Part shown: positions 54,825-63,788 of the stretch, piece after piece
How the letters are laid out: each line of letters opens with the position of its first letter
Numbering within the stretch: the stretch's first letter is position 1
Assembly: GCF_003614185.1 (NCBI RefSeq)
Contig: NZ_KZ987724.1
Location: 2,862,171-2,926,170, forward strand
DNA from: Paenibacillus aceti
GTDB taxonomy: Bacteria; Bacillota; Bacilli; Paenibacillales; Paenibacillaceae
Direction: 5' to 3'
Length of the DNA stretch: 64,000 nucleotides
Position numbers and translations under genes: made by a program
The notes under the pieces: model-generated
Told to the model about the DNA's origin: nothing
The model's database searches: none
Seen by the model: only the letters and a program-made list of their open reading frames with translations

Positions 54825-55847
54825 TTAAGCCTTGGCTCTAGGTGAGAAATCCAAGGTCGAGCCGCGGGCCAGCAGTTTAACGTCCAGCTCATACGTCAGA
54901 TCTTTCTCCAGCGTGCCTTCGATCTTCTTGATTAACAGACGCGAGATCAGCGCCCCCATCTCATACAGCGGCTGGGCAATCGTCGTCAGCTCCGGTGAAG
55001 TAATCTCCGCCGTCTGAATTCCGTCATAGCCGCAGATCGCGACCTCTTCCCCAGCCTTGATGCCCATTCGGCTCAACGCCTTCAGTGCGCCGATCGCCAT
55101 CAAATCATTGCCGGCAAATATCCCGTCAATATCCGGATGACGCTGCATCAGCCGCTCTGTCGCGCTGATCCCGCCGCGAATTCGGAAGTCGCCCTCTTCA
55201 AGCAATGATGGAGTGAACCATTCCATCGCATGCACCGACTTCTCGTAACCGATGAGGCGATCCCTTCCGGTAATCAAATGCTGCGGCCCATAAATATGAG
55301 CGATCTTCCGGCAGCCGATATCTAACAGATGCTGGACGGCCATAGATGCTCCTTCTATGTTTTTCGTTCTAACGACGCTGGCATTCTCCTCGGAAGGAGC
55401 GCGGTCTAAGCATACGAATGGAATCCCCAGCTTGGTCAACATTTCCGCTTCCTCCGGCCCAAATGTCTGCGAAGCAAATATAAAACCGTCAATATATTTC
55501 TTCTTAAGTGTCTCAATATATCTTTTCTCTTTATCCGCCCGATCATCCGAATTACCCAAAATAACGGTATAGCCATAGGTAGCCGCTACATCCTCAACAG
55601 CCCGGGCCAAATCCGAGAAGAACAGGTTGGAAATATCAGGTAAAATCAAGGCGATCGTATTCGTCTTCTTGCCAGCAAGTCCGCGGGCCACCTGATTCGG
55701 TGCATAATCAAGCTTCTCGATAGCAGCTTTGATGGATCTCTCCGTCTCAACATTGACATAGCCGCTCTTATTCAAATACCGCGAAACGGTCGAGACCGAT
55801 ACCCCCGCCAGCTTCGCCACATCACGAATCGTAGCTATAACAATCAC
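54825..55847 (-). CDS. rbsR: Ribose operon repressor (LacI family)
   Basis: This is a LacI-type repressor of about 340 residues. The helix-turn-helix is TIRDVAKLAGVSVSTVSRYL at the N-terminus, followed by the hinge VARGLAGKKTNTIALILPDISN and a sugar-binding core ending in ELDVKLLARGSTL. The frame is open to 56021, but LacI proteins start just before the helix; GTG at 55847 after GGATGGGGA is the best candidate. An ATG at 55877 has no ribosome site. It is first in the operon and should repress its own promoter. Confidence 0.9.
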   Translation of the reverse strand: MIVIATIRDVAKLAGVSVSTVSRYLNKSGYVNVETERSIKAAIEKLDYAPNQVARGLAGKKTNTIALILPDISNLFFSDLARAVEDVAATYGYTVILGNSDDRADKEKRYIETLKKKYIDGFIFASQTFGPEEAEMLTKLGIPFVCLDRAPSEENASVVRTKNIEGASMAVQHLLDIGCRKIAHIYGPQHLITGRDRLIGYEKSVHAMEWFTPSLLEEGDFRIRGGISATERLMQRHPDIDGIFAGNDLMAIGALKALSRMGIKAGEEVAICGYDGIQTAEITSPELTTIAQPLYEMGALISRLLIKKIEGTLEKDLTYELDVKLLARGSTLDFSPRAKA

Positions 55848-55861
55848 TCCCCATCCATATG

Positions 55862-55888
55862 ATGGTATCGGTTTCATATCAATACCAT
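55862..55888. promoter_or_regulatory. Inverted repeat in the rbsR leader
   Basis: ATGGTAT (55862-55868) and ATACCAT (55882-55888) form a palindrome with a 13-base centre, just before the rbsR start. It may be an auxiliary operator or an RNA hairpin. Confidence 0.35.
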
Positions 55889-55934
55889 ATACGATCTTCT
55901 CTATTAATATAGCTGTGTTCATTAGTTTGAATAT

Positions 55935-55960
55935 GAAATGTGGAACCGTTACCACATTTC
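55935..55960. promoter_or_regulatory. RbsR-type operator
   Basis: GAAATGTGG-aaccgtta-CCACATTTC, an inverted repeat with perfect 9-bp arms and a LacI-like centre. It begins eight bases after the predicted -10, overlapping the start point, the place for autorepression by RbsR. Confidence 0.75.
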
Positions 55961-55968
55961 TCACCGTA

Positions 55969-55997
55969 AATATATCATACCGACCTGTAAAAATCAA
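55969..55997 (-). promoter_or_regulatory. Promoter of rbsRKDACB
   Basis: On the minus strand TTGATT (55997-55992), 17 bases, TATATT (55974-55969). The operator at 55935-55960 lies directly downstream. Confidence 0.7.
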
Positions 55998-56123
55998 GAG
56001 ACTGTCCAATAAGCCTCTCAAACTCAGTATTTAATCGCGTTGGCTTCAATCCTTGTACCATCTATTAAGCCTGCGCGGCGCAAGAGACAAACACGGACGG
56101 TCAGGACTCTCCACGGATCTAGC

Positions 56124-56187
56124 GGTCAAAAATGTCCGTTAGAGCATGAAAACAACTACTGCGCTCCTCTAACGGACACTTTTGACC
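56124..56187. repeat. Long inverted repeat of the AACGGACA family
   Basis: Arms 56124-56144 and 56167-56187 match at 20 of 21 positions (GGTCAAAAnTGTCCGTTAGAG and its complement), with a 22-base loop. It lies in the gap between the AI-2E transporter gene and the rbs promoter. Confidence 0.85.
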
Positions 56188-56223
56188 CTTAGAAGTGAAA
56201 AATGCCATTTTTCGCGGCTATTT

Positions 56224-56257
56224 CCCTTGTAATGGACATCATTGTCCGTTACAAGGG
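56224..56257. repeat. Second palindrome of the AACGGACA family
   Basis: CCCTTGTAATGGACA (56224-56238) pairs with TGTCCGTTACAAGGG (56243-56257) around TCAT, with one wobble. It shares GTCCGTTA with the repeat at 56124. A further partial unit, TAACGAACAATGATGTCCG, lies near 56280-56298. Confidence 0.8.
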
Positions 56258-56349
56258 CGGGGTGCCACAGAATCAACGCTAACGAACAATGATGTCCGTG
56301 TCCGAGTGATCCGGCCAGAACAGGGGGATTTTCACATTTTAGGGCATGC

Positions 56350-56394
56350 AAAAGGGGCTTCTCAAGTCGGAAGAGCGACTTTTGAGACAGCCCC
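56350..56394 (-). terminator. Terminator after the AI-2E transporter gene
   Basis: GGGGCT, TCTCAA and AGTCG (56354-56369) pair with CGACT, TTGAGA and AGCCCC (56376-56394) with small bulges. The minus strand continues TTTTGC. Confidence 0.85.
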
Positions 56395-56413
56395 TAATTC
56401 TTAACCAATCTTA

Positions 56414-57481
56414 CTACACTGTTTTCCGTCTCACATAATAAGCATAGAAATGCTGGATAATCACCTTGCCGACGGCAAATGTCGGGACAGCCACGATCAG
56501 CCCGGGGACACCGGCGATTTCACCACCGACGAGCAATGCGAATATAATCAGCATCGGGTGAAGATGCAGGGTCCTGCCGACGACCTGCGGCGAGATCACG
56601 TTACTCTCGATCGTTTGACATAGCGTATTGACGAGCAGGACGAGCAGCACCATTTTCCAGGAAATCGTTAACGCCATCAGCATCGCTGGAGCCGCTCCGA
56701 GAAAAGGTCCCAGATAAGGTATGATGTTGCAAACGGCGACGACCCCCGCCAGCAGAAGCGCGAACGGCATGCCAATGATCATATAGCCAATATAAGCCAG
56801 CACGCCGATAATGACGCAGACAAGAAGTTGTCCGCGGATATAGTTCCCTAGCGCCTCATCGATCTCTTTGAGCAGAGACACGATAGATTTACGATGGGAT
56901 CGGGGAAGATATTGCAGAATCATGCGCTCGAAGGCTTCAAAATCCTTAAGTATATAGAAGATCAGGAACGGAACAATGAAAGCATTGAACACGATATTAA
57001 TGGTCGTTCCTATATTGTTCAGGAAATCGGAAATGGCCGTCGCCATACGCTGCTCCACCTGGAAGAACCAGTTATTCATACCCATGCGGAAGCCTCCCGG
57101 GAGAATGCCATGATCAAAGCGGCTCATAAATTGCTGCGTATGCATCGTAAGCTGCGGCAAATGCTCCCCTAATTCCTCGAGTTGCTCTACGAACATAGGG
57201 ATCACATTCATCAGCACGACAGACAGGCTCGTCAGGAACACGGCATAAATAAGCAGCACCGCAATTGTCCGCGGCACTTTGCGGCCTCCGAGCATTTTTA
57301 CAATTGGATTAAGTACGTAGGAGATGATCATGGCGATCACGAACGGCGCAAAGATGGCTCTTAAGAATCCATAAACGACAGCAAACATCGGACGAAGCTG
57401 CCAAATAAAATATAGGATAATAAGACCTAGCAGCAGCCAGACTCCATAACGGAACAGCTTGCTTTTCAGGAACGACTCCAT
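56414..57481 (-). CDS. yrrI: AI-2E family transporter (YrrI-like)
   Basis: This is a 355-residue polytopic membrane protein of the AI-2E/PerM family. It has about eight hydrophobic segments: a pair at the N-terminus, one near 65-90, a long soluble stretch (about 95-150), then a cluster from about 160 to 345. The GxLAYIGYMIIGMPFALLLAG and CNIIPYLGPFLGAAPAM region is the family signature, and the PxxVGRTLHLHPMLIIFALL block follows. Some members export sodium or autoinducer-2, but the substrate here is unknown. ATG at 57481 has GGAGG ten bases before it. Its place next to yrzR and yrrD matches the B. subtilis order. Confidence 0.9.
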   Translation of the reverse strand: MESFLKSKLFRYGVWLLLGLIILYFIWQLRPMFAVVYGFLRAIFAPFVIAMIISYVLNPIVKMLGGRKVPRTIAVLLIYAVFLTSLSVVLMNVIPMFVEQLEELGEHLPQLTMHTQQFMSRFDHGILPGGFRMGMNNWFFQVEQRMATAISDFLNNIGTTINIVFNAFIVPFLIFYILKDFEAFERMILQYLPRSHRKSIVSLLKEIDEALGNYIRGQLLVCVIIGVLAYIGYMIIGMPFALLLAGVVAVCNIIPYLGPFLGAAPAMLMALTISWKMVLLVLLVNTLCQTIESNVISPQVVGRTLHLHPMLIIFALLVGGEIAGVPGLIVAVPTFAVGKVIIQHFYAYYVRRKTV

Positions 57482-57558
57482 TCTCTCTATTCCTCCCTGC
57501 ATATGGACCAGCTATGGAAAGTATATGCGAAGGCTTGGGAAAATAACCGCCACTCATG

Positions 57559-57593
57559 CAAAAAGCCCTTCCTCCACATGGGAGAAAAGGCTT
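57559..57593 (-). terminator. Terminator after the zinc-ribbon gene
   Basis: AAGCC and CTCC on one side (minus strand) pair with GGAG and GGCTT, with small internal mismatches. The minus strand continues TTTTTGC. It lies 23 bp after the stop at 57616. Confidence 0.75.
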
Positions 57594-57615
57594 CTAACAG
57601 ACCATCAATCTTCAA

Positions 57616-57825
57616 TTATGAAAGATGCATTTGGGAATAATCCTGCATGGACTCTTCCCCGAAAAACAAGTCATCCAGGGAGCTCAGCGTTCCATCCTCT
57701 TCCACTTGGTAGACCGACATTTTGTCCCCGTTCACGGTCAATTCGATGAAGCAGCCCCAGCAATAATATTGGTGTGAACCGATCTTGCCAATATCCTTGG
57801 AACTGCAATTTGGACATTTCATCAT
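57616..57825 (-). CDS. yrzR: Small zinc-ribbon protein (YrzR-like)
   Basis: This is a 69-residue protein with CPNC at the start and CWGC at about residue 25, a four-cysteine zinc ribbon. The second half is acidic and ends DDLFFGEESMQDYSQM. The family and place (between yrrD and yrrI) match YrzR of B. subtilis. Starts at 57825 or 57822 follow AGGTG. The role is unknown; such ribbons often bind RNA polymerase, tRNA enzymes or other proteins. Confidence 0.75.
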   Translation of the reverse strand: MMKCPNCSSKDIGKIGSHQYYCWGCFIELTVNGDKMSVYQVEEDGTLSSLDDLFFGEESMQDYSQMHLS

Positions 57826-57846
57826 ACACATCACCTATCCTATCCG

Positions 57847-58362
57847 TTAACTAAATTCATGGTTCTCCAGGAGCCTCTGCTCACTATTTGCTGGTACCAT
57901 GATTGCACTCTCACCCTTCATCATTTCCGGAATATAAGGAAGCTTCTTACGACCTTCCATCAGATCCGCCAAGAAGCCGTCACTGATTTCAACACCTGTA
58001 ATTGTATTTCCCATTTCTTGGTCAAAATAAACATCGCTGACATAACCTATCATAAATCCGTCCGCTGTCAGGACAGGAAGCTCTTTAATTCTGCCGCTAC
58101 CTGATAAGAAGGTAAGCTGTATATTCTCGGCATCCCAAATCTGGATAGCCTGTTGATTGCGGATCATCACAGCATCTTCGCCATAGGCGACGATATCATC
58201 CCAAAGGACTGCCTTCAGATGCGGGGAAAAGAACATTCTCCCCTCCAATTGAATGCCAGAGATTGTCCAATCCTTGTTCAGCAGGATATCAAGGACCTTC
58301 CCGACTCGCTTGCCACTCTCTATATCAAAGACGGCAAGTCCTATTAATTGCTGCAGTCTCAC
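57847..58362 (-). CDS. yrrD: PRC-barrel domain protein (YrrD-like)
   Basis: This is a 171-residue protein with two PRC-barrel units: LIGLAVFDIESGKRVGKVLDI near the start, and LPVLTADGFMIGYVSDVYFD at about 95. These beta barrels bind other proteins or RNA. The frame opens at 58389, but GTG at 58362 has AGGAGG about ten bases upstream and starts where the family does. It precedes the zinc-ribbon gene by 21 bp. No catalytic site is expected. Confidence 0.85.
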   Translation of the reverse strand: MRLQQLIGLAVFDIESGKRVGKVLDILLNKDWTISGIQLEGRMFFSPHLKAVLWDDIVAYGEDAVMIRNQQAIQIWDAENIQLTFLSGSGRIKELPVLTADGFMIGYVSDVYFDQEMGNTITGVEISDGFLADLMEGRKKLPYIPEMMKGESAIMVPANSEQRLLENHEFS

Positions 58363-58447
58363 AGTATGCGGTCCTCCTAAGCAGGACATCCCCGCGTACC
58401 GACCATAGAAAACCTAATCCTCCCTCCTTTGCATGGATAGAATACGA

Positions 58448-59608
58448 CTAATATTTTCTATTACGGATACGATCGAGAATGGTTGCAATTTTTTTTGCAG
58501 TAATTTTAACTTCTTCTATAGTATTGCCCAAGCCGAAGCTAAATCGAACCGCCGATTGCAAAAGCTCAGGTGCCAGATGCATGGCCTCAAGTACATGGGA
58601 AGGCTCTAGCGAGCCGGAGGTACAAGCCGAACCGCTGGCGATAGCAATCCCCTCCATATCGAGATTCATCAGCAGTGTCTCTGTATCGCATTCCGGGAAG
58701 CTGATGTTCAGAATATGGGCCAGATGATGCTCAGGATCTCCGTTGATTTGATAGCGGCTGGAGCCGATCTGTTCGTCAAGCTCCACAAGCATTGTCTTCC
58801 GCAGCTCTTCATCACGGCTTGTCCGCGCGGACCATTCGCGCTTAACTAGCTCAGCTGCTTTGGCGAAGCCGGCGATCCCGGCTATATTCTCAGTGCCAGC
58901 ACGCCGTGTCCGCTCTTGCAGGCCGCCGTATTGCAGCGGCTCCAGCTTGATATTGCGCTGCACATAGAGAGCGCCTACGCCTTGGGGGCCGTTGATTTTA
59001 TGGGATGAGAAGCTCATTAAATCGACAGGAAGCTCGCTGAGGCGAATCGGTATGGCTCCCAGCGCCTGTACAGCATCAACGTGAAAAGCGATGCCACGCT
59101 CCCTCGTGATCTGCCCGATCTCGGCAATCGGCTGAATCGTGCCTACTTCGTTATTCGCATACATAACCGAGACGAGAATCGTGTCCGGGCGGATCGCCTC
59201 GGCAACTTGTCCCGGATGAATTCTACCATAACGGTCAACCGGTAAATAAGCGACTTCATACCCATCTTTTTCCAACCTTTGGCATGTATGCTGGACTGCA
59301 TGATGCTCGACCGTGGTTGTAATGATATGCTTCCCCTGCTGCGCGCGGGATGCTGCGATACCAAATAGAGCCAGATTATCGCTCTCGGTGCCGCCCCCGG
59401 TGAAGACCAGCTCTTCCGGTCGGCAATCGATGACAGCGGAGATCTGATCCCGCGCCGAGCTGATCAGTCTTTTGGCTGCCCGCCCGAAGGAGTGGATGCT
59501 GGAAGCATTCCCGTACTGCTCTGTCATCACTTTCATCATAACTTCAGCCACCTCCGGATGAATCGGAGTCGAGGCCGCGTGGTCCATATATATATTGTTC
59601 ATTTTCAT
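58448..59608 (-). CDS. yrvO: Cysteine desulfurase (IscS/YrvO type)
   Basis: This is a 386-residue PLP enzyme that takes sulfur from cysteine, probably for tRNA thiolation by MnmA. Signatures are YMDHAASTPIHPEV, FTGGGTESDNLA, TTTVEHHAV, HVDAVQALGAIPI, the PLP lysine in MSFSSHKINGPQG, and the sulfur-accepting loop SGSACTSGSLEPSH. The frame reaches 59665, but AAGGTG lies six bases before ATG at 59608. In B. subtilis the homologue YrvO is cotranscribed with cymR and mnmA; here it is separated from both by a terminator and a repeat. Confidence 0.94.
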   Translation of the reverse strand: MKMNNIYMDHAASTPIHPEVAEVMMKVMTEQYGNASSIHSFGRAAKRLISSARDQISAVIDCRPEELVFTGGGTESDNLALFGIAASRAQQGKHIITTTVEHHAVQHTCQRLEKDGYEVAYLPVDRYGRIHPGQVAEAIRPDTILVSVMYANNEVGTIQPIAEIGQITRERGIAFHVDAVQALGAIPIRLSELPVDLMSFSSHKINGPQGVGALYVQRNIKLEPLQYGGLQERTRRAGTENIAGIAGFAKAAELVKREWSARTSRDEELRKTMLVELDEQIGSSRYQINGDPEHHLAHILNISFPECDTETLLMNLDMEGIAIASGSACTSGSLEPSHVLEAMHLAPELLQSAVRFSFGLGNTIEEVKITAKKIATILDRIRNRKY

Positions 59609-59672
59609 GAATATCACCTTATTCCTAAATTTGTGACTGTGGGAGCGCGAAACAGAAGGTTGCACTATATAG

Positions 59673-59855
59673 TAACGAAACTACGTATCGCTATTTGCGT
59701 CAAAAAGAGCGATTGGGAAATCTAATGAAACAGGGTATCGCTATTGGGGCAACTCAGGGTCGAAATAATGGCTTTTTACCCAAATAGCGATATGGTGTTT
59801 CGTTAGATCTGATTGGGTGCTGATTTCGCGAAAATAACGATATGGAGTTTCGTTA
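59673..59855. repeat. 183-bp TAACGAAAC interspersed repeat, copy A
   Basis: It starts TAACGAAAC-TACG-TATCGCTATT and ends AATAACGATATGGA-GTTTCGTTA. Inside are two more units (59723 forward, 59805 ending reverse), so two forward units face two inverted units. It is the reverse-complement relative of the copy at 62121-62303 with the same length. It lies between yrvO and cymR. Confidence 0.88.
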
Positions 59856-59942
59856 GAGAACGTTAGAACTCTTTAGAACTCCGAATACTATAGCACCGTT
59901 GCCGTGGATCGGCAATGCAGCTCTTTGCTTCTCGACCGATGC

Positions 59943-59972
59943 AAAAATGACCCCGAGCATGGAGTCATTTTT
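59943..59972 (-). terminator. Terminator after cymR
   Basis: AAAAATGAC (59943-59951) pairs with GTCATTTTT (59964-59972). T-runs lie on both sides. It comes 65 bp after the cymR stop and cuts cymR from yrvO. Confidence 0.8.
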
Positions 59973-60037
59973 GTTGATTATTTTCTCTTATAGCGGTAGT
60001 TCAAATGAACTCGAACTTATAGCAGCTTCCGATGTAA

Positions 60038-60457
60038 TTAAATGTAAAACATGTAATTTTCTTCGGTACTTTGCTCTTCGAATGTAATCAGATCCTCCAG
60101 GGTCGTAGAATCCAGCACCTCAGCGATACCATCACGGATTCTAAGCCACAGATCACGTTTGGCCGGATCATCCTCCTCCGTGAAATCCACCGGTGAGATC
60201 GGTCCTTCAAGTACGCGGATAATATCCCCGGCCGTAATTTCGGAGGCGTCGCGAGACAAGATGTAGCCGCCATACGCGCCGCGCACGCTTTTGACTAAAC
60301 CAGCATTCCGGAGCGGAGCGATCAGTTGTTCTAAATAATGCTCGGACAATTGATTTTTCTCGGCAATACTCTTCAGGGAAGTGGGTCCTTCACCGAATTT
60401 TGCTGCTAGCTCCATCATGATCGTTAAGCCATAGCGTCCCTTTGTAGAAATCTTCAA
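60038..60457 (-). CDS. cymR: Rrf2-family regulator CymR (cysteine metabolism)
   Basis: This 139-residue regulator closely resembles B. subtilis CymR, the repressor of sulfur and cysteine genes that works with CysK. It opens KISTKGRYGLTIMMELA, then PTSLKSIAEKNQLSEHYLEQL (winged helix), GLVKSVRGAYGGYILSRD, ITAGDIIRVLEGPISPV and the C-terminal YMFYI. No [Fe-S] cysteines are present, as in CymR. A TTG at 60457 is the probable start, with GAGGTGG six bases before it; the open frame begins 6 codons earlier with another TTG. It is divergent from mnmA. Confidence 0.95.
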   Translation of the reverse strand: MKISTKGRYGLTIMMELAAKFGEGPTSLKSIAEKNQLSEHYLEQLIAPLRNAGLVKSVRGAYGGYILSRDASEITAGDIIRVLEGPISPVDFTEEDDPAKRDLWLRIRDGIAEVLDSTTLEDLITFEEQSTEENYMFYI

Positions 60458-60691
60458 AGAAGCCACCTCTTTCAATTTTCAAATAATCTTTATATAATGG
60501 AACCTTGATCAAGAAGAGAATAGTATAACTCTCTATTCCTATCACTTACCTCTGCTTATCGTATCATATCCTTTATAGCTTTGGGAAATAAATCTCTCAT
60601 TAAAATCGCACAATTTGTGCAACGTTGCTAGCTAAGGCAATCTGATCGTATACAGCGCCGGGGTATATGTTACAATAATGAACAGGCTTGA

Positions 60692-61840
<1,149 letters not shown>

Positions 61841-61850
61841 GCCAAGCAAA

Positions 61851-61884
61851 AAGGCAGATTCACTCTACACGGTGAATCTGCCTT
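61851..61884 (+). terminator. Terminator after mnmA
   Basis: AAGGCAGATTCAC (61851-61863) pairs perfectly with GTGAATCTGCCTT (61872-61884). TT and ATAA follow. Confidence 0.92.
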
Positions 61885-62021
61885 TTATAATCTCTAATGC
61901 TCCAACGTGACATAATAGAACGCCCACATCGCGCTATACCGCATCATATCACGATATACCGCACATTCCTATGCCATACCGCGCCATCCGGTGCCCTGCC
62001 CAACTTGCGTAAATCCGAAAA

Positions 62022-62088
62022 CCTGCATTTCTGCAGGCTTTTGTGTCCAAAACCACCGGTTCTGAGCAAATTCCTGCATTTATGCAGG
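62022..62088. repeat. Pair of CCTGCA-type 16-bp palindromes
   Basis: CCTGCATTTCTGCAGG at 62022-62037 and CCTGCATTTATGCAGG at 62073-62088, both followed by CTTT. They differ by one base. Relatives are at 33681 and 24749. Confidence 0.75.
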
Positions 62089-62120
62089 CTTTGGAAAGCA
62101 CCGACAAGTCTCCTGAGCTC

Positions 62121-62303
62121 TAACGAAACTCCATATCGTTATTCCCACGAAATCAGCACCTATCCCAATCTAACGAAACACCTTATCGCTATTTCGCTGA
62201 GAATTCACCATTTCGCCCCTGAATTGCCCCAATAGCGATACCTGGTTTCGTTAGATTTATAAAAGTCACCTTTTGACTCAAATAGCGATACCCTGTTTCG
62301 TCA
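62121..62303. repeat. 183-bp TAACGAAAC interspersed repeat, copy B (inverted)
   Basis: It starts TAACGAAACTCCATATCGTTATT and ends AATAGCGATACCCTGTTTCGTCA (each shown in pieces here). It aligns along its length with the reverse complement of 59673-59855. The remaining bases to the rarA stop (62304-62480) hold nothing I can assign. Confidence 0.88.
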
Positions 62304-62480
62304 CAATCTCAGAGCAGCCTCTGTTCTGTTTCGTATTCTTAAATCCATACACTTACCAACCACCTGATCATTGAAGGCTTGTGAGGTCGATAACGATGGT
62401 ACCTATCCGTTCGGAACATTCCGCATCCATATCCAAGCACTCTCTCCACTAGCTTGCAAAACAGAGATTCCCGTTATCCA

Positions 62481-63788
62481 CTACGACCTACGCCGCAGCT
62501 CCTGATTATGTCGAATCTTGATCTCATTGCCTTGCTCGGTAGCTTCATAGAATACCTGACCTGACAGGCTGTCCGGCAGATACTGCTGCTTCACATAGTG
62601 GCCCGGATAGTCATGCGGGTACTTATAGCCCTCATGCCCCAGCTTGACGGCGCCTTTATAATGCGTATCCCGCAGATGGAGCGGCACCTCCGCCGACTTC
62701 ACCTCGTTGATGGCCGTCAACGCCTTATCGATCGCCATCGTTACTGCATTCGACTTCGGACTCTCAACCGCGAACAGGATAGCCTGCACAATGTTCAGCC
62801 TGGCCTCAGGCCAGCCATTATTCCGGTAGGCCGCAAGAGCGCTGACCGCCTGTACCATCGCCTGGGGATTAGCCAAGCCGATATCCTCACTGCTGGCCGC
62901 GATCAAACGGCGGATGAAGGTCATCGGGTCCATGCCCAGCTTCTCGACCGCATACAGGAACCAGAATACCGCGGCATCGCTGGAGCCGCGGATACTCTTG
63001 TGAAACGCAGACAAGACATCGTACTGCGTGGACTCATCCGCCTTAACCAGCGGACGGCGGATCGATTCCACCGCTACCTCCTGCGTCACATGGATCGTGC
63101 CATCCTCCAGCGGCGGTGTCGTCAGCGCCGCCAGCTCCAGCGCGTTCAAGGCGCGGCGGATATCGCCGTTCGCCATCGTGGCGATATGCTCCAGCGCCTC
63201 TTCATCGACACGCAGCTTCATAAAGCCGAGCCCCTTCTCGCGATCCTCAAGCGCTCGGCGCATCGCCAGCAAGGAGTGCTCCTTATTAAGCGGCTCAAGC
63301 TGGAACAGCGTCGAACGGCTCATCAGAGCCCCGTTCACATAGTGGAACGGATTCTCCGTCGTCGCCCCGATGAAGATGATCGTTCCTTTCTCCACCGCCG
63401 GCAGGAGCGCATCCTGACGGGAGCTATTGAAGCGATGCACCTCGTCCAGGAATAGAATTGTTTTGGTCCCGTAGAACGCCTTATCATTCTGCGCCTTCTC
63501 AATCACTTCGCGCACATCCTTAACGGAAGCATCCACCGCATTCAGCCGTACAAATTCCGCCTGAGTATGATGAGAAATAATATGAGCCAGCGTCGTCTTG
63601 CCGCAGCCCGGCGGCCCATACAGCAGAATCGAGGAGATTTGATCCGCTTCGATCGCCCGCCGCAGCAATTTACCAGGGCCGACGATATGCTCTTGTCCAA
63701 TATATTCATCCAGGGAAGAGGGGCGCATCCGGTCCGCAAGCAAGCGGCCAGACGGCTCCTGTTCCTGGCTATACGTGAATAAATCCAT
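62481..63788 (-). CDS. rarA: Replication-associated recombination protein A (RarA/MgsA-type clamp-loader ATPase)
   Basis: This 435-residue AAA+ ATPase acts at stalled replication forks. Near the start it has RMRPSSLDEYIGQEHIVGPG, Walker A GPPGCGKTTLA, Walker B ILFLDEVHRF, sensor 1 FIGATTENPF and sensor 2 GDIRRALNALE. The C-terminal half (LSAFHKSIRGSSDAAVFWFL, then GYKYPHDYPGHYV) is the RarA-specific tetramerisation part. ATG at 63788 has AAGGAAG upstream; a GTG three codons earlier is also in frame. It corresponds to yrvN, a neighbour of cymR in B. subtilis. The bases after 63800 to the window end hold no assignable gene. Confidence 0.95.
   Translation of the reverse strand: MDLFTYSQEQEPSGRLLADRMRPSSLDEYIGQEHIVGPGKLLRRAIEADQISSILLYGPPGCGKTTLAHIISHHTQAEFVRLNAVDASVKDVREVIEKAQNDKAFYGTKTILFLDEVHRFNSSRQDALLPAVEKGTIIFIGATTENPFHYVNGALMSRSTLFQLEPLNKEHSLLAMRRALEDREKGLGFMKLRVDEEALEHIATMANGDIRRALNALELAALTTPPLEDGTIHVTQEVAVESIRRPLVKADESTQYDVLSAFHKSIRGSSDAAVFWFLYAVEKLGMDPMTFIRRLIAASSEDIGLANPQAMVQAVSALAAYRNNGWPEARLNIVQAILFAVESPKSNAVTMAIDKALTAINEVKSAEVPLHLRDTHYKGAVKLGHEGYKYPHDYPGHYVKQQYLPDSLSGQVFYEATEQGNEIKIRHNQELRRRS

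Noticed and set aside
62598-63455. 285-codon plus-strand frame opposite rarA
   Set aside because: Arg/Gln-rich shadow of the RarA AAA+ domain.
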